62,025 bases of DNA, from positions 1-62,025 of the forward strand of contig NZ_BMVY01000045.1 in assembly GCF_014650955.1 (NCBI RefSeq), given 5' to 3'. The translations under genes and the position numbers were made by a program. Below the pieces are notes generated by a model, which was not told where the DNA came from, made no database searches, and worked only from the letters and a program-made list of their open reading frames with translations. Each line of letters starts with the position of its first letter. The first letter of the stretch is position 1. Positions 36,672-45,195 of this stretch are shown here, one piece after another. Origin of the DNA: Streptomyces tauricus (GTDB taxonomy: Bacteria > Actinomycetota > Actinomycetes > Streptomycetales > Streptomycetaceae).

Positions 36672-36914
36672 ACCGGCCGCCTGCTCCGCAGGCGGTCAGA
36701 ACAGTCGGTTACGCCGACCGCGTGGAGGGCGTTCAGTCGCAGGGGCCGACGGCAACACTCCCTCAGCAACTGGCCGTCCTGGAAGCCGGCGGACACCACA
36801 TCAACGCCTCCACCGCCCGCTCCCGCACACCAGAAGACGTTGCGACGTTCCTCGCTCCCAACCCCACACAAACCAAGGCCAAAAAGACGAGTTAAAGATC
36901 TGCACGCCGTCAAC
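36672..36914 (+). other. Short open sequence of unknown origin
   Basis: One frame ends GGHHINASTARSRTPEDVA then TFLAPNPTQTKAKKTS with TAA, which looks like the tail of a real protein, but I do not recognise it. No start or promoter is associated. Confidence 0.25.
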
Positions 36915-37829
36915 TTAGCTTCCGGCCATGGTGATGACCAGTTTGCGGCCCTTCGGGCGCTGCTCGCGCTCCAGCTCCGTCAGGGCGGGAATCGCCTCGG
37001 CTAACGGGACCGTACGGGCGATGGGCAGGCGCAGGGTCCGGGCCACGTCCTCCAGGTCTGCGGTCACCGACCGGCCCATCATCGCCCGGAACGGGCCGGG
37101 CAGTGCGCTTCTGATCATTTTGGCCGGGGTCGGGACGATGTCGACGATGGTTCCGCCGGGCTTCAGCAGCGTTCGGGCCGCGACGAAGGGAAGCATGCCG
37201 GGCGTGTCAAGGACGAGATCGAACCGTTTGACGAGGGCGGCCGGGTCGAAGTCGAAACTCACGACCGGCTCGACGCCGAGCTCGCGGGCCTCGTCGGCCG
37301 CAGGGTTGCGGCAGCTGCCGGCAACCGAGGCTCCCCGCGCCCGGGCGAACTGGACGGCGGCCCGGCCCACCCCGCCCAGGCACCCGTTGACGAAGACCGC
37401 CTGCCCGGGACGGACCTTCGCCATGGCCTGGTAGGCGGTCACGCCCCCCGTAGGCAGCGCGGCGGCCTGCTCGTACGAAAGGTCCACCGGTTTGAGCACG
37501 ACCGCCTTCTCCGGGATTGTCACCGTCTCGGCGAACGCCCCCGCCTGCCTAAACTGAGCCGCGCCGAGTACCGCGTCGCCAGCCCTCAGGCGGGTGACGC
37601 CGGTGCCGACCGCCTCGACGACTCCGGCGAAGTCGTGCCCCATTGCCCGGGGGAACGAGCGACCGATCAACAGCTTCATCTCGCCGTTGGGCATCTTCCA
37701 GTCCAGCGCGTTGGAAGCTGCCGCTCGGACGCGGACGAGAACCTCATCCGGACCCGGGCGTGGTGGCTCGAACTCCGCGAGCCGCATCACCTCCGGGCCG
37801 CCGTAGCGGTCGTACTGGAGGCGCTTCAC
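36915..37829 (-). CDS. NAD(P)-dependent MDR oxidoreductase (quinone-oxidoreductase type)
   Basis: The 304-residue medium-chain reductase lacks the structural zinc loop. It has AMGHDFAGVVEAVGTGV and a nucleotide-binding segment VFVNGCLGGVGRAAVQFARARG. It most likely reduces a quinone or enone with NADPH. It is last of three leftward genes; its ATG overlaps the cupin stop by 4 bp. The cupin and AraC partners suggest an inducible detoxification or catabolic unit, with unknown substrate. Confidence 0.82.
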   Translation of the reverse strand: MKRLQYDRYGGPEVMRLAEFEPPRPGPDEVLVRVRAAASNALDWKMPNGEMKLLIGRSFPRAMGHDFAGVVEAVGTGVTRLRAGDAVLGAAQFRQAGAFAETVTIPEKAVVLKPVDLSYEQAAALPTGGVTAYQAMAKVRPGQAVFVNGCLGGVGRAAVQFARARGASVAGSCRNPAADEARELGVEPVVSFDFDPAALVKRFDLVLDTPGMLPFVAARTLLKPGGTIVDIVPTPAKMIRSALPGPFRAMMGRSVTADLEDVARTLRLPIARTVPLAEAIPALTELEREQRPKGRKLVITMAGS

Positions 37830-38287
37830 GAGGCGTACTCGTTCGAGATCTCGGTGGCGTAGTTCTTCCAGAGCGGTTGCATGGTTTCGGCGTTGACCGG
37901 CTGCCCGGAATCGATCATGGCCTTGAAGTCGCGGAAGTACTGCACATACAGGTCCGGCGTGAAGGTGTTCAGCATGACTGCGTTCTCGTCGCCGACGTTG
38001 GCGAACGTGTGCGGCGCCCCGGTCGGCACGATGACCCAGGTGCCCGGCCCGGCGTCGTAGTGGTCCTCGCCGACGGTGAACCGGAAAGTTCCCGCCAGCA
38101 CGTAGAAGCCCTCGTCATGCTGGGCGTGGCGATGCTGCAACGGGCTCGGGGTGCCCGGCGGAATGGTGACCTCGGCGAACCCCAGCCGGTGGTCGGTGTG
38201 CTCGCCGTTCTCCAGGATGCGGATCTGCTGTGCCCCGCTGCCGAGGATCTCGCCCTCACCGGGGCCGACGATGTTTACCTTCGCCAC
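37826..38287 (-). CDS. Cupin-domain protein
   Basis: This 153-residue single-domain cupin starts at GTG 38287, with a strong AGGAGA upstream. Motif 1 is LQHRHAQHDEGFYVLAG (His, His, Glu ligands) and motif 2 is PTGAPHTFANVGDE. The C-terminal helices (FRDFKAMIDSG, MQPLWKNYATE) are typical of quercetin-dioxygenase-like or isomerase-like small cupins. It overlaps the AraC regulator end by 13 bp and the oxidoreductase start by 4 bp. Reaction unknown. Confidence 0.82.
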   Translation of the reverse strand: MAKVNIVGPGEGEILGSGAQQIRILENGEHTDHRLGFAEVTIPPGTPSPLQHRHAQHDEGFYVLAGTFRFTVGEDHYDAGPGTWVIVPTGAPHTFANVGDENAVMLNTFTPDLYVQYFRDFKAMIDSGQPVNAETMQPLWKNYATEISNEYAS

Positions 38288-39255
38288 GACTTCTCCTCTT
38301 GCTCTTGCCTGCCTTGGTCACCACCATCCTTGTCCGGGCCTGCTGTGCGCGTCTTGGTCGTCTGTGCACGGTTGCTGGTAACCAGCGCACGGGCGTTGTA
38401 GCCGTACGTCGCCTTGAAGAGCTTGCTGAAATGAGTGGGATCGGAGAATCCCCACCGGGCGGCCACAGCGGTGACCGTACGTCCGCTTCCGGTCAGCTCG
38501 GCCCGACAACGCTCCAGGCGGCGACGGCGGATCAGGGCCGCGACGGTGAGCGGCTGGTCCTCGAACAGCTTGTGCAGCCGGCGTACGGACATGTGGTGGG
38601 CGGCGGCGATGCCAGGCGGGGACAGATCGGGATCGGCCAGCCGAGTGTCGATGTAGCCGGCGATCCGGCTCCGGAGCCCCTCGTCCGGGGCCGGCCGTTC
38701 GTCGCCGAGCCGGGCTTCCAGTGCGACCGCGATCAGCTCGACGACGGCCGCCGCCGACCGCAGCGCCTCCGCCTTGCGGAACTCAGTCGCCGACCACGCC
38801 GACTCCCGGGCCAGCACGGAGACGAGAGCGCCCGGGCCGTGGCTGCCGTCGATGCGTACGCCGATGAGCCGGTCGATCTGCGCGGGCCGGATCCGAAGCT
38901 CCCGGCGCGGAACCAGGATGGTGACGTGCGCCGAGGCGGTGCTCTCGAACCGGAGCGTACGCGTGGGATCGAGCAATACCAGGTCGGTCGGCCCGAGTTC
39001 GGCGTCGCCGCGCCCTTGCTCGATCCGCGTCCAGCCCCGGGCCATCACCTTGACCGCCAGGTTCTCGCCGTCGGAGGCGTCGTCCTCCCGCCCGATGCAG
39101 GCGCTCTCGGGCGTGTCGAGGGAGACCAGCCGCAGCGGCCCGAGGTCACGGGTGGCGATCGCGCCCCGGAAGCCAGCCCCGGCCAGCTTGTTGACCAGCG
39201 GCGGAAACCCGCTGGCGGCCAGCTCGTCCTGGAACGACTCAAGGTTGCCGATCAC
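38275..39255 (-). CDS. AraC-family transcriptional regulator
   Basis: The roughly 326-residue protein has an N-terminal AraC-binding domain (GFRGAIATRDLGPLRLV, VTILVPRREL) and a C-terminal double helix-turn-helix (MSVRRLHKLFEDQ and VAARWGFSDPTHFSKLFKATY). The start is taken at GTG 39255 because conserved sequence begins NLESFQDELAASGFPPL just after it; the open frame to 39381 lacks support. A Lys/Gln-rich tail (after NARALVTSN) is extra. It likely controls the cupin and oxidoreductase genes with which it overlaps. Confidence 0.82.
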   Translation of the reverse strand: MIGNLESFQDELAASGFPPLVNKLAGAGFRGAIATRDLGPLRLVSLDTPESACIGREDDASDGENLAVKVMARGWTRIEQGRGDAELGPTDLVLLDPTRTLRFESTASAHVTILVPRRELRIRPAQIDRLIGVRIDGSHGPGALVSVLARESAWSATEFRKAEALRSAAAVVELIAVALEARLGDERPAPDEGLRSRIAGYIDTRLADPDLSPPGIAAAHHMSVRRLHKLFEDQPLTVAALIRRRRLERCRAELTGSGRTVTAVAARWGFSDPTHFSKLFKATYGYNARALVTSNRAQTTKTRTAGPDKDGGDQGRQEQEEKSWRR

Positions 39256-39337
39256 CTGACAATGATAACGGCGACACTTCTGCTCAGGCACGGTGTTCGG
39301 CCGGGGGGGGGTACAGCGGCGTCGGCCCGCATCTGCT

Positions 39338-39511
39338 CTACCAGGCTCTGGTGCATGCGGTGGACTTCGAGTTGTGTTCACACTCGTTGGCGATCAACTG
39401 GAGTCCGCTGGTGGGCGCAGCTGTGACGGCCAGCCTGCCGGCACCCACCGCCGCGGTCACCGCTACAAAGAACGCGGCAGCGAGGATCGCGCTTGGTCTT
39501 CGTGATCGCAT
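39338..39511 (-). CDS. Small putative secreted or anchored peptide
   Basis: This 57-codon frame begins at ATG 39511 (MRSRRPSAILAAAFFVAV), with a positively charged start and one hydrophobic helix like a signal sequence. A short polar tail with two Cys follows (ANECEHNSKSTACTRAW). It may be a truncated secreted protein. No ribosome-binding site is obvious. Confidence 0.3.
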   Translation of the reverse strand: MRSRRPSAILAAAFFVAVTAAVGAGRLAVTAAPTSGLQLIANECEHNSKSTACTRAW

Positions 39512-39730
39512 GAATGAACGTCGTCCGTGTCGTGGGCGGCCGCCTGGGCCGCCTGAGTACCCCGTCAGGTCTGTGCTCAGTCTCTTCGGTGACTGCGGCG
39601 AGCGGTGACGGTGTCGGCATGCGGGCCGACGCAACTTTTTGAGACTCGCTCGTGTCCGCCGTGCGAATCACACCGAGGCCGTCCCATGCCGGAAGGCCTA
39701 ACACGCACGTGCGAAGGGATGACCGTCCGG

Positions 39731-40022
39731 AATCAAGTGTCGGGCCGGGGCCGGTCGTCCAGTGCGGCACCGGCGTCAGGGCAGTCCTTCCGGATGGTGT
39801 CGAGGAAGGCGCGCAGCACCGGGGAGCGGTTGCAGGCCGCGAAGGACAGGACCGAGATCGGGCAGGAACGTGCGCGGGGTGACTTCACAGAACCGCACTC
39901 CCGGACGCGGGACTGTCCTCATGCGGGATGGCCCCAAGCCGACGCCCACGCCTGAGGCGGCGAGACCGATGATCGTGTGCACGTTCCTCGCGACGGTCGC
40001 GCCGCCGAGAGCCGATGAGTCC
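39731..40022 (-). pseudogene. LysR-family regulator, C-terminal remnant
   Basis: The minus strand reads VARNVHTIIGLAASGVGVGLGP then RTVPRPGVRFCEVTPRTFLPD. After a one-base frame change it continues VLSFAACNRSPVLRAFLDTI then RKDCPDAG. This is the end of a LysR effector-binding domain. The DNA-binding part is absent and another remnant on the plus strand begins at the break. Confidence 0.6.
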
Positions 40023-40023
40023 G

Positions 40024-40465
40024 TGCCTACTCCGAAGCCGGCTATTTCGAGCGCAACGTGCGCACCATTGAGGTCATGGTCGATCGCGACGCCGTCGCCT
40101 CCGGCGCCGCCGCGGCTGACGAACCCTGGCAGCACTACGACCTCGGACACGGCTATCGCAGCTACACCTTCTTCGAGCAGCGCCAGCACCGCATGGCTTG
40201 CGCACGCTGCGACTTCCACACGCCGAAGGACTCCACAATGGCCCAACTCCGCAAATTCAAAAAGCCACTTGCAGAAGATGGTCGTGTCCATCCCGCTGAC
40301 CGACGACGAGCACGCAGCTGCCGAGGACGGCCAGGCGGCCCTGGACCGGCTGCTCGACCACCTCGCCGACACGCCCACTCCGGCTGGCCCGACACCACGC
40401 GCGCTGAACGTGCCAGCGACGGCCCGCCTCCTGCCGCTCGTCGACGTCCGACAGGGCGGGACGCT
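40024..40465 (+). pseudogene. Tyrosine recombinase/integrase, C-terminal remnant
   Basis: The first frame reads AYSEAGYFERNVRTIEVMVD, EPWQHYDLGHGYRSYTFFEQ and MACARCDFHTPKDS, a post-catalytic zinc-ribbon tail I know from actinobacterial integrases. Near 40255 the frame shifts to LQKMVVSIPLTDDEHAAAED and then LADTPTPAGPTPR. The catalytic domain is missing. It indicates a former integrative element. Confidence 0.6.
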
Positions 40466-40532
40466 CCGAACCGCGCTGCTATCGGAGTGCGCACACTGCC
40501 GGGAGAGTGTCACAGTCACTGCCGTGACCTTG

Positions 40533-41019
40533 ATGAACGCGCTCGTCGACTTCGCCCGAACCGGCCAGATCAGCCCGCTTCACTGCGGAATGTCCCTGAC
40601 CGAGGCCGAGGACCTCCTGGGTCAAGGGCGCCCGCACCCCGCCATCCTCATGAAGGGCCCCGGCATCGACGGCTATCCCTATGCGTGGGGATGCCTTCGA
40701 CTGGTCGTCACTCAGAGGGCCGTCAGCGGCATCTGGATCAACCTCTGGCCCGGATCAACGACGAGTCTCCCACCGCTCCTACTGCCTGGCTCCGAGTCGT
40801 TCGAGGCGACCGTTCCCCGCGAGGAACTGATCATGGCTGGCCCTCGATACCTCAGGCTGCCACCACGAGGTCGACCCCGTCCTCACCTTCGGCGAGCAGT
40901 CGAGCATCCTCACCGAGCCCGCCGAGGTCTGCGCTGTCTTCAGTCTGCCCGGCCGTGAGAACCATGTGCCGCACCGTGATCGGCACTACCTCGATGTGAT
41001 GCACAAGCACACGGCCTGA
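40533..41019 (+). pseudogene. Hypothetical protein gene, interrupted by a 4-bp duplication
   Basis: From ATG 40533 the frame reads MNALVDFARTGQISPLHCGM, LTEAEDLLGQGRPHPAIL, VTQRAVSGIWINLWPGS and ATVPREELIMA. It then continues in another frame as LDTSGCHHEVDPVLTFGE, CAVFSLPGRENHVPHRDRHY and MHKHTA before TGA 41017. Removing one TGGC from the tandem TGGCTGGC (40834-40841) restores one protein of about 160 residues. I recall similar small actinobacterial proteins of unknown function beside integrases. Confidence 0.55.
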
Positions 41020-41034
41020 CATCGCTGATTCCAC

Positions 41035-41180
41035 AGAATGGTCTTGTTGTTCACGCCTTCAGCGCCGCCCGTTGTGGAACGGGAGGTTGGGGCGGCGATC
41101 ACTGCCTCGTGGTCCCGTGTGAGGACGCGGGTGAAAGCGTGCAGATGGGGCAGGTCCGCCTTCGCCCAGGACACCGTGCT
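41035..41180 (-). pseudogene. ISL3 transposase C-terminal remnant
   Basis: The minus strand reads KADLPHLHAFTRVLTRDHEA then EGVNNKTIL. It closely follows the C-terminus of the intact ISL3 transposase (ADLPHLHAFTRGLDRDIDA ... EGVNTKTKR). About 50 codons remain. It is a separate, older ISL3 copy. Confidence 0.6.
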
Positions 41181-41225
41181 GCTCGAGGTGTTCGCCCCAC
41201 CGCTCATGTGAGACGGATGGCGCAC

Positions 41226-41924
41226 TCAACGCGGCTGGGTGGCCGCGATCCGGTGCAGGCCCGCGGGGTCCAGCAGGCGAATGATGCGGGGCTCCCGCTC
41301 GATGAGGGCGCGGGATGCAAAGTCCCCGAGGGTTCTGGCGACGACCTCGCGCACTGATCCCACCGCGCGCGCAACCTCGTCCTGCGTGGCGTGCACGACC
41401 AGACCGCCAGCCTCACGCGTGCACAGCTCCAACAGGTGATAGGCCACGCGAGGCGGCACCTGTTGGAACACGTTGTTGCTCCACAGTTGCTCGGAAAGAT
41501 GCAGCGTCTCCGCGATGTACCGCGCGATAGGCCACGCCACCCCGACCTCGGTCGCCGCGAGCCGGGACAGGCTGCTCGCCGACAACGACACGCAATCGGT
41601 GTCGATCATGACCTTGACTGCGACACCCGGGTTGTGGCGGCCGGCCGCCAGGACAGGCAGGCCGACCAGCTCACCACGTGCCGCGTAACGCACCGTCACC
41701 TCGCGGCCGGCTGTCGAGCTGACGAAAACGCGGGCCAGCCCCTCGACGATCAGATACACCACTCCCGACGCCTCCCCCGCGCCGTGGATGGCGTCGCCGC
41801 TGGCGAAGTGCCTCAGCGTGGCCCGCTCAGCCAGGGCCCCGGCGACGTGTTCCGGAAACTGCGCGAGCAGGCTGTCGTTCCACGCATTCCGTGCTGCTCC
41901 GGGGAGGGACTCCGGAGCATTCAT
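41226..41924 (-). CDS. Crp/Fnr-family transcriptional regulator
   Basis: The roughly 232-residue protein has an N-terminal cyclic-nucleotide-type sensor (LRHFASGDAIHGAGEASGVV, RYAARGELVGLPVL) and a C-terminal winged helix (ATQDEVARAVGSVREVVART). The start is taken at ATG 41924 (MNAPESLPG); GTG 41951 is possible. No Fnr Cys cluster is present, so it is probably not an oxygen sensor. It lies just after the aromatic-acid operon on the same strand and may control it. Confidence 0.8.
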   Translation of the reverse strand: MNAPESLPGAARNAWNDSLLAQFPEHVAGALAERATLRHFASGDAIHGAGEASGVVYLIVEGLARVFVSSTAGREVTVRYAARGELVGLPVLAAGRHNPGVAVKVMIDTDCVSLSASSLSRLAATEVGVAWPIARYIAETLHLSEQLWSNNVFQQVPPRVAYHLLELCTREAGGLVVHATQDEVARAVGSVREVVARTLGDFASRALIEREPRIIRLLDPAGLHRIAATQPR

Positions 41925-42036
41925 GCACCACGCTCGCTCTCTCTCGCACACGGCGCCACATGTTGTAGAGACATGCCCATCCGGATGATTGCCACCGCTG
42001 ACACGGGGATGATGCCATGCCGCCGCCCGAAGATCC

Positions 42037-42739
42037 TCAGCGGTCCTGTTGATCCTCCCACATGACGTAGTCGACGCCCTGATCGGCTAGCACGCTGCGC
42101 AAGCCGTACCGGACGAGCCCCAGTTGGCCGTCCCGGAAGGCAACCCGGGCCAGGGCCTCCTTGGCCTCACGCGCCTCGGAAGCCGCAAGGGCGTCGCCGA
42201 CCCGCTCTCTCGGTACCACCAGCACGCCGTCCTCGTCGGCGGCGAGCACGACGTCGCCGGGACGCACCACCGCGCCGCCCACGACGATCGGCACGTTCAC
42301 CGATCCGGCGGTCGCCTTGGCGGGGCCCTGCGCGTTGATCGCTGCAGACCAGACGGGGAACTGCATCTGGCGCAGCTCCGAGGTATCGCGCACGCCCGCG
42401 GTGATCACCAGCCCGCGGAACCCCCCGTCGTTGCAACGCCGTGGCGAACAGCTCACCGAACATCCCGTCGCTGGACAGCGACGTCGTGGCGACGACGAGG
42501 AAATCTCCGGCACGGCACTGCTCGATGGCCGCGTGGATCATGAGGTTGTCACCGGGCCAGCTCAGCACCGTGACGGCGTTGCCGGCCGCGCGGACATCGT
42601 GCTGGATCGGCCTGATGCCCGCGCCGACCAGACCGACCCGGCCCAGTGCTTCGTGCACCGTGGCGACGCCGAAGCCAGCGAGCCGCTTGATCTCGGCGGC
42701 GTCCGCCCGGGGACAGTTGGTGACGATGACGGTCTTCAT
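42037..42739 (-). pseudogene. galC: 4-carboxy-4-hydroxy-2-oxoadipate aldolase (RraA-like), frameshifted
   Basis: The N-terminal frame (from 42739) reads MKTVIVTNCPRADAAEIKR, FGVATVHEALGRVG and MIHAAIEQCRAGDFLVVA; the C-terminal frame continues FRGLVITAGVRDTSELRQM and VVRPGDVVLAADEDGVLVV. They join if one base is removed from the C6 tract at 42421-42426. The GDFLVV and AGVRD segments (substrate Arg and metal-binding Asp) are typical of CHA aldolases, which split the gallate/protocatechuate intermediate to pyruvate and oxaloacetate. The start overlaps the galB stop by 4 bp. A sequencing error is possible. Confidence 0.75.
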
Positions 42740-43293
42740 CGGAGCGCGTCCGTCACCTGGGCGTAGTACCGCATGTACGCCTCACCTTTGGCTGTCGTGG
42801 TCCGTCCCAGGTTGGGCTCAGAATTTCTCGTGACCTGGACGCCGCGGCGCTCGGCCAGATCGGTGTAGTAGACCCACATGTACCGCTGCGCCGACAGGCA
42901 CTCCATGGCTGCGCGTTTGGCCGGGAACGCCTTCGTGATGTCGAGCAGCAGATCGGTTTTGAAGTCGCTCTGCTCTGGCTGATGCGGTTCGAAGAAGAAG
43001 ACCGGCGGCGCACCGATCGGCTCGCCGGGCGCGTCGTACCCGATCGCCTGGGCCAGGATCCGGGGCTGGATCGCCATGCGAGCGGCTGCGGGGTGATCAC
43101 CGTTGTACGGGTGGGTCAGCACCACGGTGGGGTCGACAGGCCGGAAGATGCGCACGAGTCGATCGACGAGGTCATGGCTCTCGAGCAAGGGATAGTCCCC
43201 GGCATGGAGGAACTCGATCTCCGCACCGAGCGCGGCTGCGGCCGCTTCGGCCTCCGCGCGACGCCACATCAACGCCGCGTGCTGGCCATTCAC
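42736..43293 (-). CDS. galB: 4-oxalomesaconate hydratase-like (PIG-L/LmbE family), N-terminally truncated
   Basis: The 185-codon frame starts at GTG 43293 directly after the hydrolase stop. It matches the middle and end of GalB: EAEAAAAALGAEIEFLHAGDYPL, VVLTHPYNGDHPAAARMA, GAPPVFFFEPHQPEQSDF and DLLLDITKAFPAKRAAMECL. The first roughly 70 residues of the family, with the zinc-binding H-x-D motif, are absent. GalB hydrates 4-oxalomesaconate to CHA, the GalC substrate. A deletion probably joined it to the upstream gene; activity is doubtful. Confidence 0.72.
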   Translation of the reverse strand: MNGQHAALMWRRAEAEAAAAALGAEIEFLHAGDYPLLESHDLVDRLVRIFRPVDPTVVLTHPYNGDHPAAARMAIQPRILAQAIGYDAPGEPIGAPPVFFFEPHQPEQSDFKTDLLLDITKAFPAKRAAMECLSAQRYMWVYYTDLAERRGVQVTRNSEPNLGRTTTAKGEAYMRYYAQVTDALR

Positions 43294-43998
43294 TCAGACG
43301 GCCAGTTGGTCGAGAAGCAGCGCCAGTGGTTCCGGCGTGGTCACCATCGCCTCGTGTCCGGTGTCGAGTTCGTACCCGGGCCACCCGAGTTCGCGCGCCC
43401 GTTCGGCCGACGAGGCGAAGACGCGCATCCAGGACGTGCACTCGATGTAGACCGCCGGCACGTCTCGTTCCCGCGCAGTCAGCGTGACTGCCGCTGTGTA
43501 GGTGGCCCACGGTTGCGGCGTGAGACGGGGAGTCAGCCAGTCGATGTCTTCGGTGGCCGTGACACCCAGCACCTCGAGCGACCGCGGCGGGATGAGCCAA
43601 CCGAATCCTGGGCCGCTGACGGATTCGCGGTAGTGGTGGGCGATGCGGTCGGGCAGCAGATCGATCGCGGACTCGCCGCCGCGCGGGAAGAAAGCGTCCA
43701 GGTACACCCGGGTTCGGATCCGGTCAGGGCGCTGCTCGGCGACGCCGGCGACCACCATTCCCGCATAGCTGTGGCCGACGAGGATCACGTCGTGCAGGTC
43801 CTCGGCGTCCATCAGCCGCACGACGTCGTCGACGTGCGTGATCAGATCGACCTGCGGGGACAACAGATGCGCGCGGTCACTCACGCCGGTGAACGTCGGG
43901 CTGAACACCGAGTGCCCGGCAGCGCGGAGGCGGGTGGCCACCCTCGCCCAGCACCAACCCCCGTGCCACGCCCCGTGCAGGAGAACAAAGTTGGTCAC
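43294..43998 (-). CDS. Alpha/beta hydrolase (plant methyl-esterase-like)
   Basis: The 234-residue hydrolase has the oxyanion-hole motif LLHGAWHGGWCW, nucleophile Ser in VGHSYAGMV, an acidic residue region and catalytic His in DTGHEAMV. The pattern resembles small esterases of the HNL/methyl-esterase group. It is translationally coupled to ligB (4-bp overlap). In this operon it could hydrolyse an ester of gallate or protocatechuate, or a lactone intermediate. That role is inferred. Confidence 0.8.
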   Translation of the reverse strand: MTNFVLLHGAWHGGWCWARVATRLRAAGHSVFSPTFTGVSDRAHLLSPQVDLITHVDDVVRLMDAEDLHDVILVGHSYAGMVVAGVAEQRPDRIRTRVYLDAFFPRGGESAIDLLPDRIAHHYRESVSGPGFGWLIPPRSLEVLGVTATEDIDWLTPRLTPQPWATYTAAVTLTARERDVPAVYIECTSWMRVFASSAERARELGWPGYELDTGHEAMVTTPEPLALLLDQLAV

Positions 43999-44849
43999 CG
44001 TCCTGATGCCTTGTTCTCAAAAAGCGCAAGCGCCGCGGCGGTGTTGGACGCCGGCACGTGATAGGCGTCCGAGATCCTCGTGATGTCCTCGTCCATCGCA
44101 CCGCGCATGACCAGCCACATGATCATCTCGATACCTTCGGAGCCAGCCTCCGTGATGTACGTTTCGCGGCTGAGGGACGCCAGTGCCTGCGGATCGCACT
44201 GAATCTTGCTCATGAACATCGCGTCGAAGACCGGATTGATCAGGCCGGCGCGTTCCCCGGCAAGCTGGTGCGACATCCCGCCGGTGCCAAACACGGCGAC
44301 CTTCAGGTCGTCAGGGTAGGCGCGAATGGCTCTGCCCAGGGCCTTGCCGAGGTCATAACACCGGGCCGCGGTGGGCTGCGGGTACTGAATGACGTTGACC
44401 AGCAGCGGAATCACCGGACACGGCCAGGTATCACCCGGGTCGGGGTCGTACACCGAGAGCGGAACCGTGAAGCCGTGATCTACCGCGAGTTGATGCGCGA
44501 CCGTGATGTCGAACGCGTCGTCGACGAGGCTCTCGACAAGGTGCTGCGCGAGACCGGGATGGCCGTACACGGTCGGGACGGGACGGGGTCCCCAGCCCTC
44601 GTCGGCCACCGGGAAGCTGGCCGCCGTTGCCAACGCGAAGGTCGGGACGAGGTCCAGGCCGATCGCGTTAGCGTGATCGTTGTACACCAGGACGATGACG
44701 TCGGGCGTGTGTTCGGCCATCCAGTCGCGGGCCTGCTGGTAGCCGTCGAACAGCGGCTTCCAATAGGGCACCTGCGTCCTGTGGTTGTCCATGGCAGCGC
44801 CGATGGACGGGACGTGGCTCGTCGCCAGCCCCCAGATCACCTCAGCCAC
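43995..44849 (-). CDS. ligB: Protocatechuate 4,5-/gallate dioxygenase, beta (catalytic) subunit
   Basis: The 284-residue extradiol dioxygenase of the LigB superfamily cleaves the aromatic ring beside the hydroxyls, using Fe(II). Iron ligands are expected at His12 (ATSHVPSIG), the His in VLVYNDHANAIG and a C-terminal Glu. His in the AVDHGFTVPLS segment is the probable catalytic base. It pairs with the alpha subunit encoded just upstream (8-bp overlap). Context with galB- and galC-like genes favours gallate or protocatechuate as substrate. Confidence 0.88.
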   Translation of the reverse strand: MAEVIWGLATSHVPSIGAAMDNHRTQVPYWKPLFDGYQQARDWMAEHTPDVIVLVYNDHANAIGLDLVPTFALATAASFPVADEGWGPRPVPTVYGHPGLAQHLVESLVDDAFDITVAHQLAVDHGFTVPLSVYDPDPGDTWPCPVIPLLVNVIQYPQPTAARCYDLGKALGRAIRAYPDDLKVAVFGTGGMSHQLAGERAGLINPVFDAMFMSKIQCDPQALASLSRETYITEAGSEGIEMIMWLVMRGAMDEDITRISDAYHVPASNTAAALALFENKASGR

Positions 44850-45195
44850 AGCGACGTCCTCCTGCCCTCATTGCCGCGGCGAAGTCCTCGGTCGTCATGC
44901 CGGTGAAGACGCCCCCGAGGTCCTGCATCGACAACTTGTCCACCATCGCCAGCTTGTAGACGTAGAAGATCGAGCCCCCGAGGTCCAGCAGCAACCGCCA
45001 GTCACGCTCGAGCAACGCAGTACGTTGCAGGGGCTTCATGTCGAAGCGATCGCAGTAATCCGCCTCGTCGGCGAGGAAGCTCGCCCGACTTGCTGGCGTC
45101 GTCAGCGTCGAGCACAGCTTGTTGATCGCATACCCCTGACGGTTGTCCGCGATGTCGAAGACGTACGTCCCGGACACGGCTGGCTTGCTGGTCAT
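44842..45195 (-). CDS. ligA: Protocatechuate 4,5-/gallate dioxygenase, alpha subunit
   Basis: The 117-residue small subunit matches LigA: GTYVFDIADNRQGYAINKLC, ASFLADEADYCDRF, ALLERDWRLLLDLGGSI and the C-terminal LGGVFTGMTTEDFAAAMRAGG. It covers the ring-cleavage active site of LigB. It is slightly shorter than the Sphingobium protein (about 139). The ATG overlaps the stop of the preceding isomerase-like gene. Confidence 0.88.
   Translation of the reverse strand: MTSKPAVSGTYVFDIADNRQGYAINKLCSTLTTPASRASFLADEADYCDRFDMKPLQRTALLERDWRLLLDLGGSIFYVYKLAMVDKLSMQDLGGVFTGMTTEDFAAAMRAGGRRCG

Noticed and set aside
36577..36918. A 113-codon plus-strand open frame
   Set aside because: It overlaps the TetR remnant in another frame and has shadow-like composition.
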